A stretch of DNA of 26,093 nucleotides, taken from contig JADKGE010000016.1 of the NCBI GenBank assembly GCA_016717115.1, positions 1 through 26,093 of the forward strand, given 5' to 3'. The notes below the pieces were generated by a model. That model did not search any database. It was not told the origin of the DNA and worked only from the letters and a program-made list of their open reading frames with translations. The translations under genes were made by a program, and so were the position numbers. Each line of letters starts with the position of its first letter. The first letter of the stretch is position 1. The stretch comes from Actinomycetota bacterium (GTDB lineage: Bacteria > Actinomycetota > Actinomycetes > S36-B12). Below, one piece after another: positions 9,387 through 17,317 of the stretch.

Positions 9387-9626
9387 ATGCAACGGCCCGC
9401 CATCAACATCGCCCCACCGGAGCGGGTGGGACGCGTCCTGATCGGGGTGATCGGCCTCGTCGGCGGTGCGGTTCTGCTCGCCTCGGCCGGGAGCGCGGCC
9501 ATCGCCGTGTTGGAGATCCTCCTCGTGCTCGCCGGTCTCGACATGATCGTCACCGGCGTGCTCGGTCATTGCCCGCTCTACAAGAAGCTGGGCCACACGC
9601 CGGCGTCACTCAGGAGAGCAACGTGA
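9387..9626 (+). CDS. DUF2892-like (YgaP TM-type) membrane protein
   Basis: This is a 79-residue protein with two TMs (VLIGVIGLVGGAVLLASAGS and a second around AVLEILLVLAGLDMIV) and a closing GHCPLYKKLG. The RVGRVLIGVIG start and the GHCPLY end are hallmarks of the inner-membrane domain seen in YgaP/DUF2892 proteins, often linked to sulfur or metal detoxification. GAAAGGACG precedes the ATG. It overlaps the next start by 4 nt. Intact. Confidence 0.8.
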   Translation: MQRPAINIAPPERVGRVLIGVIGLVGGAVLLASAGSAAIAVLEILLVLAGLDMIVTGVLGHCPLYKKLGHTPASLRRAT

Positions 9627-9838
9627 GCACGACAGAGCCAGAGCACGATCCCGGCCTCGACGCTCACGATCCCGAACCGCCCGCGAAGTCAGGGCACGAC
9701 TGGATGATGATCGCGTGCTGCATTCCGATGCTCGTGATCGTCGGCATCCTCGTCGCCACCGGCGTCGCCGGTGCCGGCCTCATCCTCGCCGCGGTGATGT
9801 GCACGGCGATGATGTGGATCATGATGCGCGGCATGTAG
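9623..9838 (+). CDS. Small two-TM membrane protein
   Basis: This 71-residue protein starts with GTG inside the preceding stop (GTGA). An acidic, His-containing N-terminus (DPGLDAHDPEPP, then GHDWMMIACC) leads into two membrane segments rich in Ile/Val and Met, ending MCTAMMWIMMRGM. The Cys pair and Met-rich C-terminus suggest a possible soft-metal site. No family name recognised. Translationally coupled to the DUF2892-like gene. Confidence 0.65.
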   Translation: MSTTEPEHDPGLDAHDPEPPAKSGHDWMMIACCIPMLVIVGILVATGVAGAGLILAAVMCTAMMWIMMRGM

Positions 9839-9892
9839 CACGCGCGGGGCTCCCGGCTCGTCGGCTGGGGCCCCGGCGTCCGGGTACCGCGA

Positions 9893-10156
9893 TCAGCCCT
9901 CGGCGGTGGACGTTCCGCTGATGATCCGGCGGCGCTCCTCGTACTCGTCGGGCGTGATCTCGCCGCTGGCAAGCCGGCGGTCGAGGATGCCCTGCGGATT
10001 CTCGGCGGCGGAGGCCCCCGAGGCACCCCCGCGCACGAGCCAGACGACCAGCGTGACGAGCGCACCCCAGAACAGGAGCATCGCGATCACCATCAGGATC
10101 CAGCCTCCCGTCCCGACATCGCCATGCATGTTCCATGCGTCCGCAATGATCGCCAT
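9893..10156 (-). CDS. SHOCT-domain membrane protein
   Basis: This is an intact 87-residue protein. One TM (WILMVIAMLLFWGALVTLVVWLV) is followed by a C-terminal SHOCT domain (ILDRRLASGEITPDEYEERRRII). SHOCT proteins of this size are frequent next to copper genes in Actinomycetota, but their function is not defined; oligomerisation is the usual proposal. The ATG is preceded by GAGGTCAGTCG. Upstream, CCTAC and GTAGG half-sites lie 12 nt apart (10180-10201). Confidence 0.8.
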   Translation of the reverse strand: MAIIADAWNMHGDVGTGGWILMVIAMLLFWGALVTLVVWLVRGGASGASAAENPQGILDRRLASGEITPDEYEERRRIISGTSTAEG

Positions 10157-10179
10157 CGACTGACCTCGTGTCTGGGGTT

Positions 10180-10201
10180 CCTACCTCAGACGGATTGTAG
10201 G
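10180..10201 (-). promoter_or_regulatory. Widely spaced CCTAC/GTAGG half-sites before the SHOCT gene
   Basis: Read on the minus strand, CCTAC and GTAGG flank 12 nt, and TAGGAA can serve as the -10 box about 15 nt before the SHOCT start. The half-sites match the shared dyad of this window but the spacing is 12 rather than 5, so regulation by the same protein is uncertain. Confidence 0.3.
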
Positions 10202-10234
10202 AGTTGGGAAGCCCTCCGGGTGCGTAGAAAGCCG

Positions 10235-10934
10235 CTACTTCTTCGGCGCGAAGCACGACGTCGGCTTCTTGCCGCCCTTGTTGACCGTGCACGCGACCGG
10301 TGTTCCGCCCTTGCCGTTGGCTGCCCGCAGCGCCGTCGTGTCTGGACGCAGCGGAATACCATCCGTGGCGCCGTACGCGATGACGATGTTGTCGTTCTTG
10401 GCCAGAACGTGAGCCGCGGGATCCGCCACCCGCCGGCCGTTCACGAACACCCGGAATGGCGTGTCACCTGTCGCCTTCAGCCCGCCGACGTGATCGGGGC
10501 CGAGCCCCACGCCCCAGACCGTGAAGAGGTCCCCCAGCGTGGCGGTGAACGGCCGGCGGGCCTCCATGTGGATCACGCCGCTCTGGTCGTGTGTGTGGAG
10601 CGCGGTCTCGACGTGCTGGCGCTCATCGACACCGATGCTCGCGGCCACCGGCACGAGAATCCCGTCGTCGTAGATGTGCAGCAACTGGTGGGTATGGAAC
10701 TTCTCGTTCCCGACGGACGGCAACGCGAGCGGCGCCAGACGCCGCTTGATATCGCGGTATTGCGCCGGCCAGGGGTGGCGGCGTCGTCAGGATGCCCGGG
10801 CCCGTGACCGAGCGTCCAGACACTGTCGGGGTGCTCTCGCTCCCGCCGCACGCGACGGCGACCACCATCACCGCAAGCAGCGTCCCGGCCATCAGCAGGG
10901 CCGCCGCCCATCCTTGCCGAGTGACGGGGATCAC
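10235..10934 (-). CDS. His-rich lipoprotein coupled to M56 peptidase (frameshifted)
   Basis: This is an exported protein of about 232 residues with a hydrophobic leader ending in the lipobox AVAC (10837-10848 region). After a break near 10745-10765 the mature part shows FHTHQLLHIYDDG, ALHTHDQSGVIHMEA, LGDLFTVWGVGLG, FRVFVNGRRV and NIVIAYG, and ends with a basic Cys-containing tail. The H-T-H and H-x-H clusters look like metal ligands. I have seen this type of conserved actinobacterial protein but know no assigned function. Start GTG 10934 overlaps the M56 stop (GTGA), so it belongs to the regulator-peptidase operon. It may be the effector or ligand-binding partner of M56; this is inference. 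Confidence 0.6.
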
Positions 10935-11886
10935 CCCTGACACTGGGCCACGTCCGGCGCCGACGCCGCGACGGGTCCGGCGGCGAGCGTCGCGGGAACC
11001 GCAGCGGTGAGCGCGAGCAGCAGAACGGCGCCGAGAACGGCAGCGAGGTTCAGCGCGCGGGCGCGCCATCCGGTCACGAGCACCGGCGCGCTGACGAGCT
11101 CGTCTACGCGGGCGCGCACCTCCCCGCCGCCGAGCGACGCCAGAGCGGGCGAGGTGCGCTGTGAGACCGCTGCCTTGCAGATCGCGCTGGCCAGCGCGTA
11201 TCGGTCGCTGCGCCTGGCGAGCGCCCACGCGTCGGCGTCGCGTTCAGGTGAAATGCGAGCGCGCGAGCCGCCCCGGTCGTCCCCGGGAGGAACCGGCCGA
11301 GCGCGCGACAGAGTTCGGCGTACAAGGAGACGAAGCGGTGACGCCGCGCGATATGACCGCGCTCATGCGCGATGCCAGCGGCGAGCTCGGCATCGTCAAG
11401 TGCGAGCAGCGCCCCTGCTGACACGACGATCCGCGGGCGGCTGATGCCTGCGGCCGCGAGGACCACGTCGGGGCCGCCGATGATCACGCTGTCGCCCGGA
11501 CCGTCGCCCAATCGCCCACGCCGGATGAGGCCCGACACGGACCGCGCGGCCCGGTAGACGCCGACCGCGATCCAGACGACCGAGGCCGCGAGCAGGACGC
11601 TGGGAAGCACCGTGACGGCATCGCCGACACGGTGGCCGTTGACGCCCAGGTGCGTCGCGGCGACCGGCAGAATGGTGTGCCAGCACCAGTGCGTGAGCGC
11701 CGTGAAGAGGTCGGTCGCGGGCAGATAGAAGATGAGGTAGATCGCTGCGAAGACGCCGGTCACGGCGCGCAGCCCGAGCGCCGTGCCCCACAGCGCAGCC
11801 GCGGTCAGGGGCGCCACGCGCTCGAGGTGCAGGACGTGCGGCAGGGCGATCGCGGCGACGACCGCTGCTGCGAGGACGAGGATCAC
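10931..11886 (-). CDS. M56-family (BlaR1/MecR1-like) membrane metallopeptidase (frameshifted)
   Basis: This is a polytopic protein of about 318 residues with several N-terminal TMs (from LVLAAAVVAAIALPHVL), the zinc motif HERGH (HExxH) in IAHERGHIARRHR, and a final TM (LNLAAVLGAVLLLALTA). Unlike BlaR1 it has no penicillin-binding sensor domain, so it would sense something else or need a partner. In this family the peptidase activates transcription by causing cleavage of the BlaI/MecI repressor, which is encoded immediately upstream with a GTGA overlap. The frame breaks near 11230. The His-rich lipoprotein follows with another 4-nt overlap. Confidence 0.85.
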
Positions 11887-12279
11887 GCGCGGCCTCTCCC
11901 CTTCCGTTTGGAATCGATCTCGCGCGCGAGCCGCTGCAGGTCGGACAGCTCGCCGCTGTCGATGCCGCCGACCAGCTGGGCGAGCGCCGCCTGGCGTGCC
12001 TGCGACGAGGCGCCCGCGAGCGTCCGCTCGATCGACCGCGCGACGTAGTCGGACTCGCTGACCGCAGGTCGGTACACGAAGCCCTTCCCAGCCTTCTCAC
12101 GCTTGAGGCATCCCGCGCTCGGCGAGCCCGGTTCAGCACAGTCTGCACGGTGGTGTACGCCCCGCGGTACCGGGATGGGAGGCCGCTTCGCACCTGCTCG
12201 ACCGTCCCGTCACCGATCCGCCAGAGGACGGCCATGATCTGGGTCTGCAACTCGCCGCTGATGGGGTCATGTCAGTCAT
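11883..12279 (-). CDS. BlaI/MecI/CopY-family transcriptional repressor (frameshifted)
   Basis: This is a winged-helix regulator of about 132 residues. The HTH part reads IMAVLWRIGDGTVEQV, then RYRGAYTTVQTVLNR (the family recognition helix region), and after a break near 12115 the dimerisation part reads KGFVYRPAVSESDYVARSIE and ends SKRKGRGRA. A second break lies near 12260 just after the start. ATG 12279 overlaps the stop of the methyltransferase; ATG 12270 is an alternative. Family members bind short inverted repeats and are inactivated by M56 peptidases, here the next gene. The operon promoter carries the dyad at 13034-13048, so autoregulation through that dyad is my proposal. Confidence 0.85.
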
Positions 12280-13024
12280 GAGGGCTGCCGGCCAGTATGC
12301 CAACGTCAGCGGCCGCGTTGGCCGACTCGGTGTCGGAAAGCGGCGTCCGCGCCCAGGCGACGCCACCCTCGTGCGCGAGGACCTCAGCGCCGATGCCGGT
12401 GAAGCCGGCAAGGCGCAGCTGCTCGGTCCACCACGCTGCCGGTGCCGGGCGCTCCCAGCGTCCGGTCGCCACGCGCAGACCGTTGCGGGCAAGGCGGATC
12501 ATCCCGGGCAGGCCCCGGGACGCCAGCGCCCGCGCCTTTGCGGCGATCACCTCGCGATCGCGGGTCTCGCCCACGCCCAGACGGAACATCATGTCCCCGA
12601 ACACGAGCCGGCCACCAGGGCGCAGAACGCGCGCGGCCTCGCGAATGGCGCGGACCTTGCCAGCGTCGTCCAGATGATGGAAGCAGTAGTTGGAGACGGC
12701 CACGTCAACGGACGCATCCACCAGTGGCAGGCTCGTGGCGCAGGCCACGGCGCAGCGGATGTTTGCGATCTCGGCGCTCTCGGCCTTGGCGTCCAGGTAG
12801 CCGAGCATCGACGGCGAGATGTCGATCGCCCAGACGGCGCGAACGCGGTCGGCGAGCGCGAGCGAGAGCAGACCCGTGCCGGCGCCGATGTCGACCACGA
12901 CCTCGTCGGCTTGCGGGTCGGCCGCGTCGAGGATCCTGTCCCGCAGGTCCTGGAATCCGGGCAGCCTTGCGATCTCCTCGGCATCACCGACGTGCCGGTC
13001 CCAGTTCTTTGTCATCGTGGCCAT
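12272..13024 (-). CDS. Class I SAM-dependent methyltransferase
   Basis: This is an intact 250-residue enzyme. The SAM-binding fold is clear: motif I VVDIGAGTGLLSLAL (about 44-58), the acidic residue after strand 2 (AIDISPSML), motif VAVSNYCFHHL and the post-motif RVLRPGGRLVFGD. The C-terminal part (WWTEQLRLAGF) is like ubiquinone/menaquinone-type and small-molecule methyltransferases. The substrate is unknown. It is the first gene of the operon with the BlaI-type regulator, overlapping it. ATG 13024 has both GGAGG and a TAGGAG box 7 nt upstream, so it could be leaderless or leadered. Confidence 0.85.
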   Translation of the reverse strand: MATMTKNWDRHVGDAEEIARLPGFQDLRDRILDAADPQADEVVVDIGAGTGLLSLALADRVRAVWAIDISPSMLGYLDAKAESAEIANIRCAVACATSLPLVDASVDVAVSNYCFHHLDDAGKVRAIREAARVLRPGGRLVFGDMMFRLGVGETRDREVIAAKARALASRGLPGMIRLARNGLRVATGRWERPAPAAWWTEQLRLAGFTGIGAEVLAHEGGVAWARTPLSDTESANAAADVGILAGSPHD

Positions 13025-13033
13025 GCAAGTCCT

Positions 13034-13048
13034 CCTACGCCCTGTAGG
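13034..13048 (-). promoter_or_regulatory. CCTAC-N5-GTAGG dyad at the methyltransferase-BlaI-M56 operon promoter
   Basis: This is an exact dyad (CCTACGCCCTGTAGG on the plus strand). On the minus strand its right half continues as TAGGAG (13032-13037), 7 nt before the ATG at 13024, so a repressor bound here would block the -10 box of the operon that encodes the BlaI-type protein. Confidence 0.65.
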
Positions 13049-13070
13049 TTTTTGGCCAGACTAGCGGACT

Positions 13071-13087
13071 CCGACGCGATGTAGGAT
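13071..13087 (+). promoter_or_regulatory. One-mismatch dyad and leaderless promoter of the C39-like gene
   Basis: CCGAC-GCGAT-GTAGG (13071-13085) differs from the consensus at one base. Its right half forms the -10 box TAGGAT (13082-13087), and the GTG start at 13094 follows after exactly 6 nt. Confidence 0.55.
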
Positions 13088-13093
13088 GTCTGT

Positions 13094-14051
13094 GTGAAAC
13101 GGGGCACCGTGCTCTCCAGATCGGTCCGGCGCCGGCGACTGCTCGCGCTCGCCGCCGTCGCACTGGTCGCTGCGCTCTCGGCGTCGCTGCTCGGGCGTAG
13201 TGCCGCTCGAACCTCACGCCCGCCGGACCCGGTCCGTGTCGTCACCGGTGGGCGGACCGTCGCGACCGTCGATCGCGGCTTGCTCAGCCCGCGCGGTCCC
13301 GCTGCGCTCTCCGGCGTGCGCGCGGTGCTCGCGCGCCAGATTCCGGCGTTCGCAGTGGGTCGTGGAGCCACACGCGCGGGTCCGGTATCGCAACGATCGC
13401 GGTGCCACAGCGAGGCTTGTGGTGGACGCGCCGAGCACGACGACGACGGTGCGTCTTGTGCGCGCCCCGGTGGAGTCGGCGATCGCTGCGCCGGTGCTGC
13501 GCCAGCAGCTGCGCAACGGGTGCGAGGCAGCCGCCCTGTCGATCCTGCTGGACGCGGGCGGACGGACGGTCTCCCAGCTGCGGATTCAGCGGCGGCTGCC
13601 GACGTCCGGACCTCTGGACCCCCGGGGCGTTGGCGCCGCTCGAGTCTGGGGCGACCCTGATCTCGGCTTCGTCGGGCGCCCGAACGGCGGCGGCGTCGCG
13701 GGCGGCTTCGGCGTGTACCCGCGTCCGATCATCCGCGTTGCCCGAGCGCTCGGGTCACGGCTCGACGATCTCACGGGTGCGACGCCGCAGACGGTCTACG
13801 CGCGTCTCCTGGCCGGGCGGCCGGTGATCGCGTGGGTCGGCTTGTCCGCGGGTCCGTTCGGGTCGTGGCGCTCCCCCGCCGGACGGGCGATCAAGGTGAA
13901 CTTCGGCGAGCACACCGTTGTCCTGCGTGGTATCAACCGCGATGGCTCGCTGAGCGTCTCCAATCCACTGCGCGGAACGGCGGAGACCTGGACCCGTGCG
14001 CAGTTCGAGAACATGTGGCAGTTGCTCGGCCGGCGGGCCGTCGGCGCATGA
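13094..14051 (+). CDS. C39-like cysteine peptidase, membrane anchored (frameshifted)
   Basis: This is a protein of about 319 residues with a basic N-terminus and signal anchor (RRRRLLALAAVALVAALSASLL), then a papain-like C39-type domain. The nucleophile region is RNGCEAAALSILLDAGG, the His region is FGEHTVVLRGI, and the following SVSNPL gives a third polar position. Between them are GGFGVYPRPI and RPVIAWVGLSAG, common in Peptidase_C39_2 proteins. The frame breaks near 13350. Start GTG 13094 is fixed by the -10 box 6 nt upstream. It overlaps the next membrane protein by 4 nt. Likely acts outside the membrane on a protein or peptide; no bacteriocin precursor is seen nearby. Confidence 0.72.
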
Positions 14052-14512
14052 GCCGCGCAGCAGCGACCCTGCGGATGCTCGGGCCGCGCTACCTCCTGAC
14101 GGCCGCGGGGGCCAGCGTTCTCACCGCGCTCGTCATCGGCGTGCCGACCGATGTACTCCCCAACCCGTGGTTCACCCGCATGACACCGGTGCGACCGCTC
14201 GACCTGGTGCTCTGGCCGATCACGAGCGTCCTCACCGGGGCGCTGCTCGCCACGTACATCCTGCCCGCGGCATGCGTCCGGCGGGCTCCCGGCCCGGCCG
14301 GCATCGCCAGCGGCACCCTCGGCTGGCTCGCGATCGGCTGCCCCATCTGCAACAAACTCGTCGTCGGCGCCATCGGGATCACGGGCGCGCTCAACGTCTT
14401 CGCACCGCTGCAGCCGCTGCTCGGGCTGCTGGGCGTGAGCATTGCCGCGATCGGACTGGCACTGCGGATGCGCCTCGTGCGGCCCCCGATCCCGAGCCGG
14501 GCGTCACACTGA
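14048..14512 (+). CDS. CPIC-motif integral membrane protein
   Basis: This 154-residue protein has about four TMs. The start ATG overlaps the peptidase stop (ATGA). Notable segments are YLLTAAGASVLTALVIGVP, a TM near PITSVLTGALLATYILPAAC, then GTLGWLAIGCPICNKLVV with a CxxC pair at the membrane edge, and FAPLQPLLGLLGVSIAAIGLAL. The GCPICNK and FAPLQP motifs recur in a conserved but functionally undefined actinobacterial family. Coupling with a C39 peptidase suggests a two-gene unit; the CxxC could be redox-active or metal-binding. Intact. Confidence 0.7.
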   Translation: MSRAAATLRMLGPRYLLTAAGASVLTALVIGVPTDVLPNPWFTRMTPVRPLDLVLWPITSVLTGALLATYILPAACVRRAPGPAGIASGTLGWLAIGCPICNKLVVGAIGITGALNVFAPLQPLLGLLGVSIAAIGLALRMRLVRPPIPSRASH

Positions 14513-14516
14513 TCCT

Positions 14517-14529
14517 GCCCGATCCGGGC
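14517..14529. terminator. Small hairpin between convergent genes
   Basis: GCCCGATCCGGGC forms a 5-bp GC stem with a 3-nt loop just after the stop of the CPIC protein and before the end of the convergent cytochrome gene. There is no T tract, so terminator function is tentative. Confidence 0.3.
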
Positions 14530-14547
14530 CTCCGGGCGCAGCGACGA

Positions 14548-15252
14548 TCAGGTGAGCTCGACGGCCGCGATCGCCGCGACAGCAGCAGCGAGGGCGAGGA
14601 GCGCCCACGTCCCAGGAGATACCCACGCCGATGGCGGCGCATCCCGAGTGGGCTGGGACAGCGGAACCCACGTGGCGTGGTGTTCCGACGCCCACTCCCG
14701 CCGCACCGTGCCCCGCAGCATTCCGCGCAGGGCAGGTCGGGTCGTGGGCCACACGAGCGCGAGGAACAGGTGCGCCGCGACCAGGACCGACGCCAGCACC
14801 GTCAGCCCGTCGTGCAGCACGATCGTTCCTGGAAGCCGCAGGCTCGTGTCGCGCTCGCCGAACCACAGCAGCAGCCCGGATGTCGTGAACAGCACCGCGA
14901 ATGCCGCCTGGGCGATCGCGTGTGCCTTCTGCCCCGCATTGAAGCGGCCCTGCGGACCGCCTCGTCCGGTCAGCCAGCGCACGTCATCGGGCCCGAGTCG
15001 CTCGATCTCCCGCGCGGTCCGCAGCAGCGCCGCGCGGTCGCTCGTCGCAACGACGACGAGCAGCACGCAGATCCAGGCAGCGGCGATCGCAAGGTGAACG
15101 GTCTTGACGGCGCCCCGCGAGCCGAACGCCCCGGCGAGGCCCGGCAGATACAGAGCGACACCCGTGACCAGCATCCCGAAGAACGCAACGGCGTTCGCCA
15201 GTGGAGCCCGCGCTCCGGTCGCGAGAACCGCTGCGTACGTCGACTCAGCCAT
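14548..15252 (-). CDS. Cytochrome b561/formate dehydrogenase gamma-like membrane subunit
   Basis: This is an intact 234-residue protein with about five TMs. His residues sit in membrane positions suited to haem b: VHLAIAAAWICVLL, KAHAIAQAAFAVLF, and LHDGLTVLASVLVAAHLFLALV. WFGERD and HATWVPLS lie outside. It belongs to the di-haem cytochrome b domain group (Ni-Fe hydrogenase/formate dehydrogenase gamma type). Its ATG overlaps the end of the molybdoenzyme gene by 8 nt, so it is very likely the membrane redox partner of that enzyme. Confidence 0.8.
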   Translation of the reverse strand: MAESTYAAVLATGARAPLANAVAFFGMLVTGVALYLPGLAGAFGSRGAVKTVHLAIAAAWICVLLVVVATSDRAALLRTAREIERLGPDDVRWLTGRGGPQGRFNAGQKAHAIAQAAFAVLFTTSGLLLWFGERDTSLRLPGTIVLHDGLTVLASVLVAAHLFLALVWPTTRPALRGMLRGTVRREWASEHHATWVPLSQPTRDAPPSAWVSPGTWALLALAAAVAAIAAVELT

Positions 15253-15966
15253 ACCCGTTGGACCGCCCGACCCACGCGTCGTGGTCGTAGCCGCGCTGCT
15301 CCCAGTACCCCAGCTGCGGCCGTGCGGTCAGCGTGATGCGCTCGACCCACTTCACGCTCTTGTACCCGTACATCCGTGGCATCACGACGCGAACCGGCGC
15401 GCCGTGCTCGCGTCGCAGCGGACGCCCGTCCATCGCGTACGCGAGCAGCGCGTCGGACGACAGCACCTGCTCCAGCGACAGCGAGTCGGCGTACGGGCGC
15501 TCGGCCGACGTGAAGGTCGCCGCGCCGGCGCGCGCCGTGGGCCTGGCGAGGCGCAACACGTCGGCAAACCGCACGCCGCCCCAGCGCACACCATCGACCG
15601 ACCAGCCGGTGACGCAGTGGAAGTCGCTCGTCTGCTCGACGCGCGGCAACGCGAGCAGCTGGGCGTGGCTGAGCCGCACCGGCCGCTCCACGAGCCCGTC
15701 GATGACGAGCTCCCAGGTGCGCGCGTCGAAGCGCGGCATCGGGGGGTTGACCGTGTAGATCCGCCACCCCCCACCCGGCGACGGCAGCGCCGAGCGCAGA
15801 CCCTCGGGAACCACGCCGGTCGCCGGCTGCGCCAACCGGGACAGCCGATCCCACGCGGCGCCGCCCCACCACAGTGACGACACGCCGACCGCGATCGTCC
15901 CAGGAACGCGCGACGGCCGTACGACCGCTCGAGTGGTGGAAGGTCGTCTCGCGGCTCGGACTCCAT
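15245..15966 (-). CDS. Sulfite oxidase-family molybdopterin oxidoreductase, Tat-exported (frameshifted)
   Basis: This is an enzyme of about 240 residues. The Mo ligand Cys is in FHCVTGWSVDGVRWGG. Other family blocks are WELVIDGLVERPVRLS, ALLAYAMDGRPLRREHGAPVRVVMP and YGYKSVKWVERI. I place the start at ATG 15966 because the N-terminus then reads GRRAFLG, and after one missing G near 15897 continues TIAVGVSSLWWGG, which together form a Tat signal. Reading the downstream frame alone would give a false start at 16039. The general role is an extracytoplasmic Mo reductase/oxidase like the MsrP (YedY) group; with the cytochrome b gene it forms a YedYZ-like pair. Substrate unknown. Confidence 0.82.
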
Positions 15967-16000
15967 CAGGGCTCACATCGTACGACGCGATGGAGTTCTT

Positions 16001-16015
16001 CCTACGACCCGTAGT
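16001..16015 (-). promoter_or_regulatory. One-mismatch dyad before the molybdoenzyme gene
   Basis: CCTAC-GACCC-GTAGT on the plus strand. On the minus strand this gives ACTAC-N5-GTAGGAA, where TAGGAA can be the -10 box. The start at 15966 lies 35 nt downstream, so this transcript would have a short leader, unlike the leaderless genes nearby. Confidence 0.5.
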
Positions 16016-16041
16016 ACGCCGGGGCACGATCGCTGTCATCT

Positions 16042-16070
16042 TTGACGGCGCGTAGGAGTATCCCTACGCT
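16042..16070 (+). promoter_or_regulatory. Sigma70-type promoter of the M23 gene
   Basis: TTGACG (16042-16047) and TACGCT (16065-16070) are separated by 17 nt, and the ATG at 16077 follows after 6 nt, so the mRNA is probably leaderless. Between and over the -10 box is an everted repeat, GCGTAGG-N6-CCTACGC (16050-16069), built from the same half-sites as the shared dyad. Confidence 0.65.
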
Positions 16071-16076
16071 CTGCTC

Positions 16077-17289
16077 ATGCGCCGAGCTGTCCTCCTCGTC
16101 GGCGTGTGCCTCCCGCTGTGCCTCTGGGCCATGCTTCCGCTCGCTTCGCGAGCGGCCGGCCCGGAGGCACGCGCTGGCGCTCTTCCCGATCGCATCGCAG
16201 CGCGCGAGCAGCGCATCGCTGCCAAGCGTGCCCGCGAGCGTGCTCACGACGACGGTGGATGCGTACAACCGGCGGCCGGTCCCCGGCTCCAAGGTCGAAC
16301 GCTCGACCGGCGGCGGCGGCCGCTCCAGGCGGACCTTGCCGCCGAGACGCGCCGGCTCGATGCCACGCAGCGCCGGTTGCGCTTCCAGCGCGCCCGGGCA
16401 CAACGCCGCCGGGAGCGCATGGTGACCGCACGACGTGTTCTGGCCGCGCCTGGTCGCACAGTACGAGTCCGATCGCCCGGACCTGGTCACCGTCGTCCTG
16501 AACTCCGATGGCTTCGCCGAGCTGCTGGAGCGAGCCGCGTTCGTACGACGGATCGCGCAGAACGACCGCGAGATCGTCGGGGCGGTCCGGCGCGCCAAAC
16601 GCGACGCGCAGGCGGCCAGTGTGGCTCTCGCATCGCTCGAGAACAGCCAGCGACGCTCGGTCGCCGCGCTGGACGCCAGGCGCACGCGGATCGCCGAGGT
16701 CCGCCGCGTCGTCGCGACGAGCCGAACCGCGCAGTCCCGCGCCCGTGACGCTCGACGCGACCTGCTGCTTCGGGTCCGCGTCTCGCGCGTGCGACTCGAG
16801 AGCGAGGTGCGCGTCCTCCAGCGCCGGCAGGCCGCGATCGCGCGCACCCTCAACACCGCTCAAGCCACGCAGCCGATACCCGCCGGGCCGCTTCCCGCGA
16901 CCACCGGCGGCGGCATGATGATCTGGCCCGTCAACGGGCCGATCACGTCGCCGTTCTGCGAGCGGCGCTCATACGAGGCGTGCCACCCGGGGCTGGACAT
17001 CGGCGTACCGGAGGGAACGCCGATCCGCGCCGCCGCGAACGGGCGAGTGGTTCTCCTGCAGCCGACGGCAGCGTCCGGCGGCTACGGCAACTACACGTGC
17101 GTCCAGCACACGGCGACGTTGTCGAGTTGCTACGCCCATCAGCAGCGCTTCGGGACAAGCATCGGGGCGCAGGTCCGGCAGGGCCAGGTGATCGGCTACG
17201 TCGGCAATACGGGGCACTCGTTCGGGGCCCACCTCCACTTCGAGGTCCGCGTCTCCGGAGCGATCTCCAACCCGCTGAACTACCTGTGA
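16077..17289 (+). CDS. Coiled-coil M23 (LytM/EnvC-like) peptidoglycan endopeptidase (frameshifted)
   Basis: This is an exported protein of about 404 residues with an N-terminal TM/signal (VLLVGVCLPLCLWAMLPLAS), a long Arg/Ala/Glu-rich coiled coil (about residues 30-260, with a block near VAQYESDRPDLVTVVLNSDGFAELLER typical of EnvC-like proteins) and a C-terminal M23 domain. Catalytic and zinc residues appear as CHPGLDIG (H-x3-D) and HLHFEV (HxH); GYGNYTCVQH and GYVGNTGHS are also present. Frames break near 16230 and near 16430. It probably cuts cross-links at division or during envelope repair. Start ATG 16077 is fixed by the promoter 6 nt upstream. Confidence 0.85.
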
Positions 17290-17291
17290 GT

Positions 17292-17311
17292 CCTACTGCT
17301 CGTAGTAGGCT
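17292..17311 (+). promoter_or_regulatory. One-mismatch dyad and leaderless promoter of the divergent DUF305 gene
   Basis: CCTAC-TGCTC-GTAGT (17292-17306) runs into the -10 box TAGGCT (17306-17311). The GTG start at 17318 follows after 6 nt. The dyad sits only 3 nt after the stop of the M23 gene. Confidence 0.6.
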
Positions 17312-17317
17312 CAGGGC

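Noticed and set aside
13996..15336. 446-codon plus-strand open frame
   Set aside because: It is antisense to the intact cytochrome b gene and overlaps the CPIC protein in another frame; low-complexity shadow.
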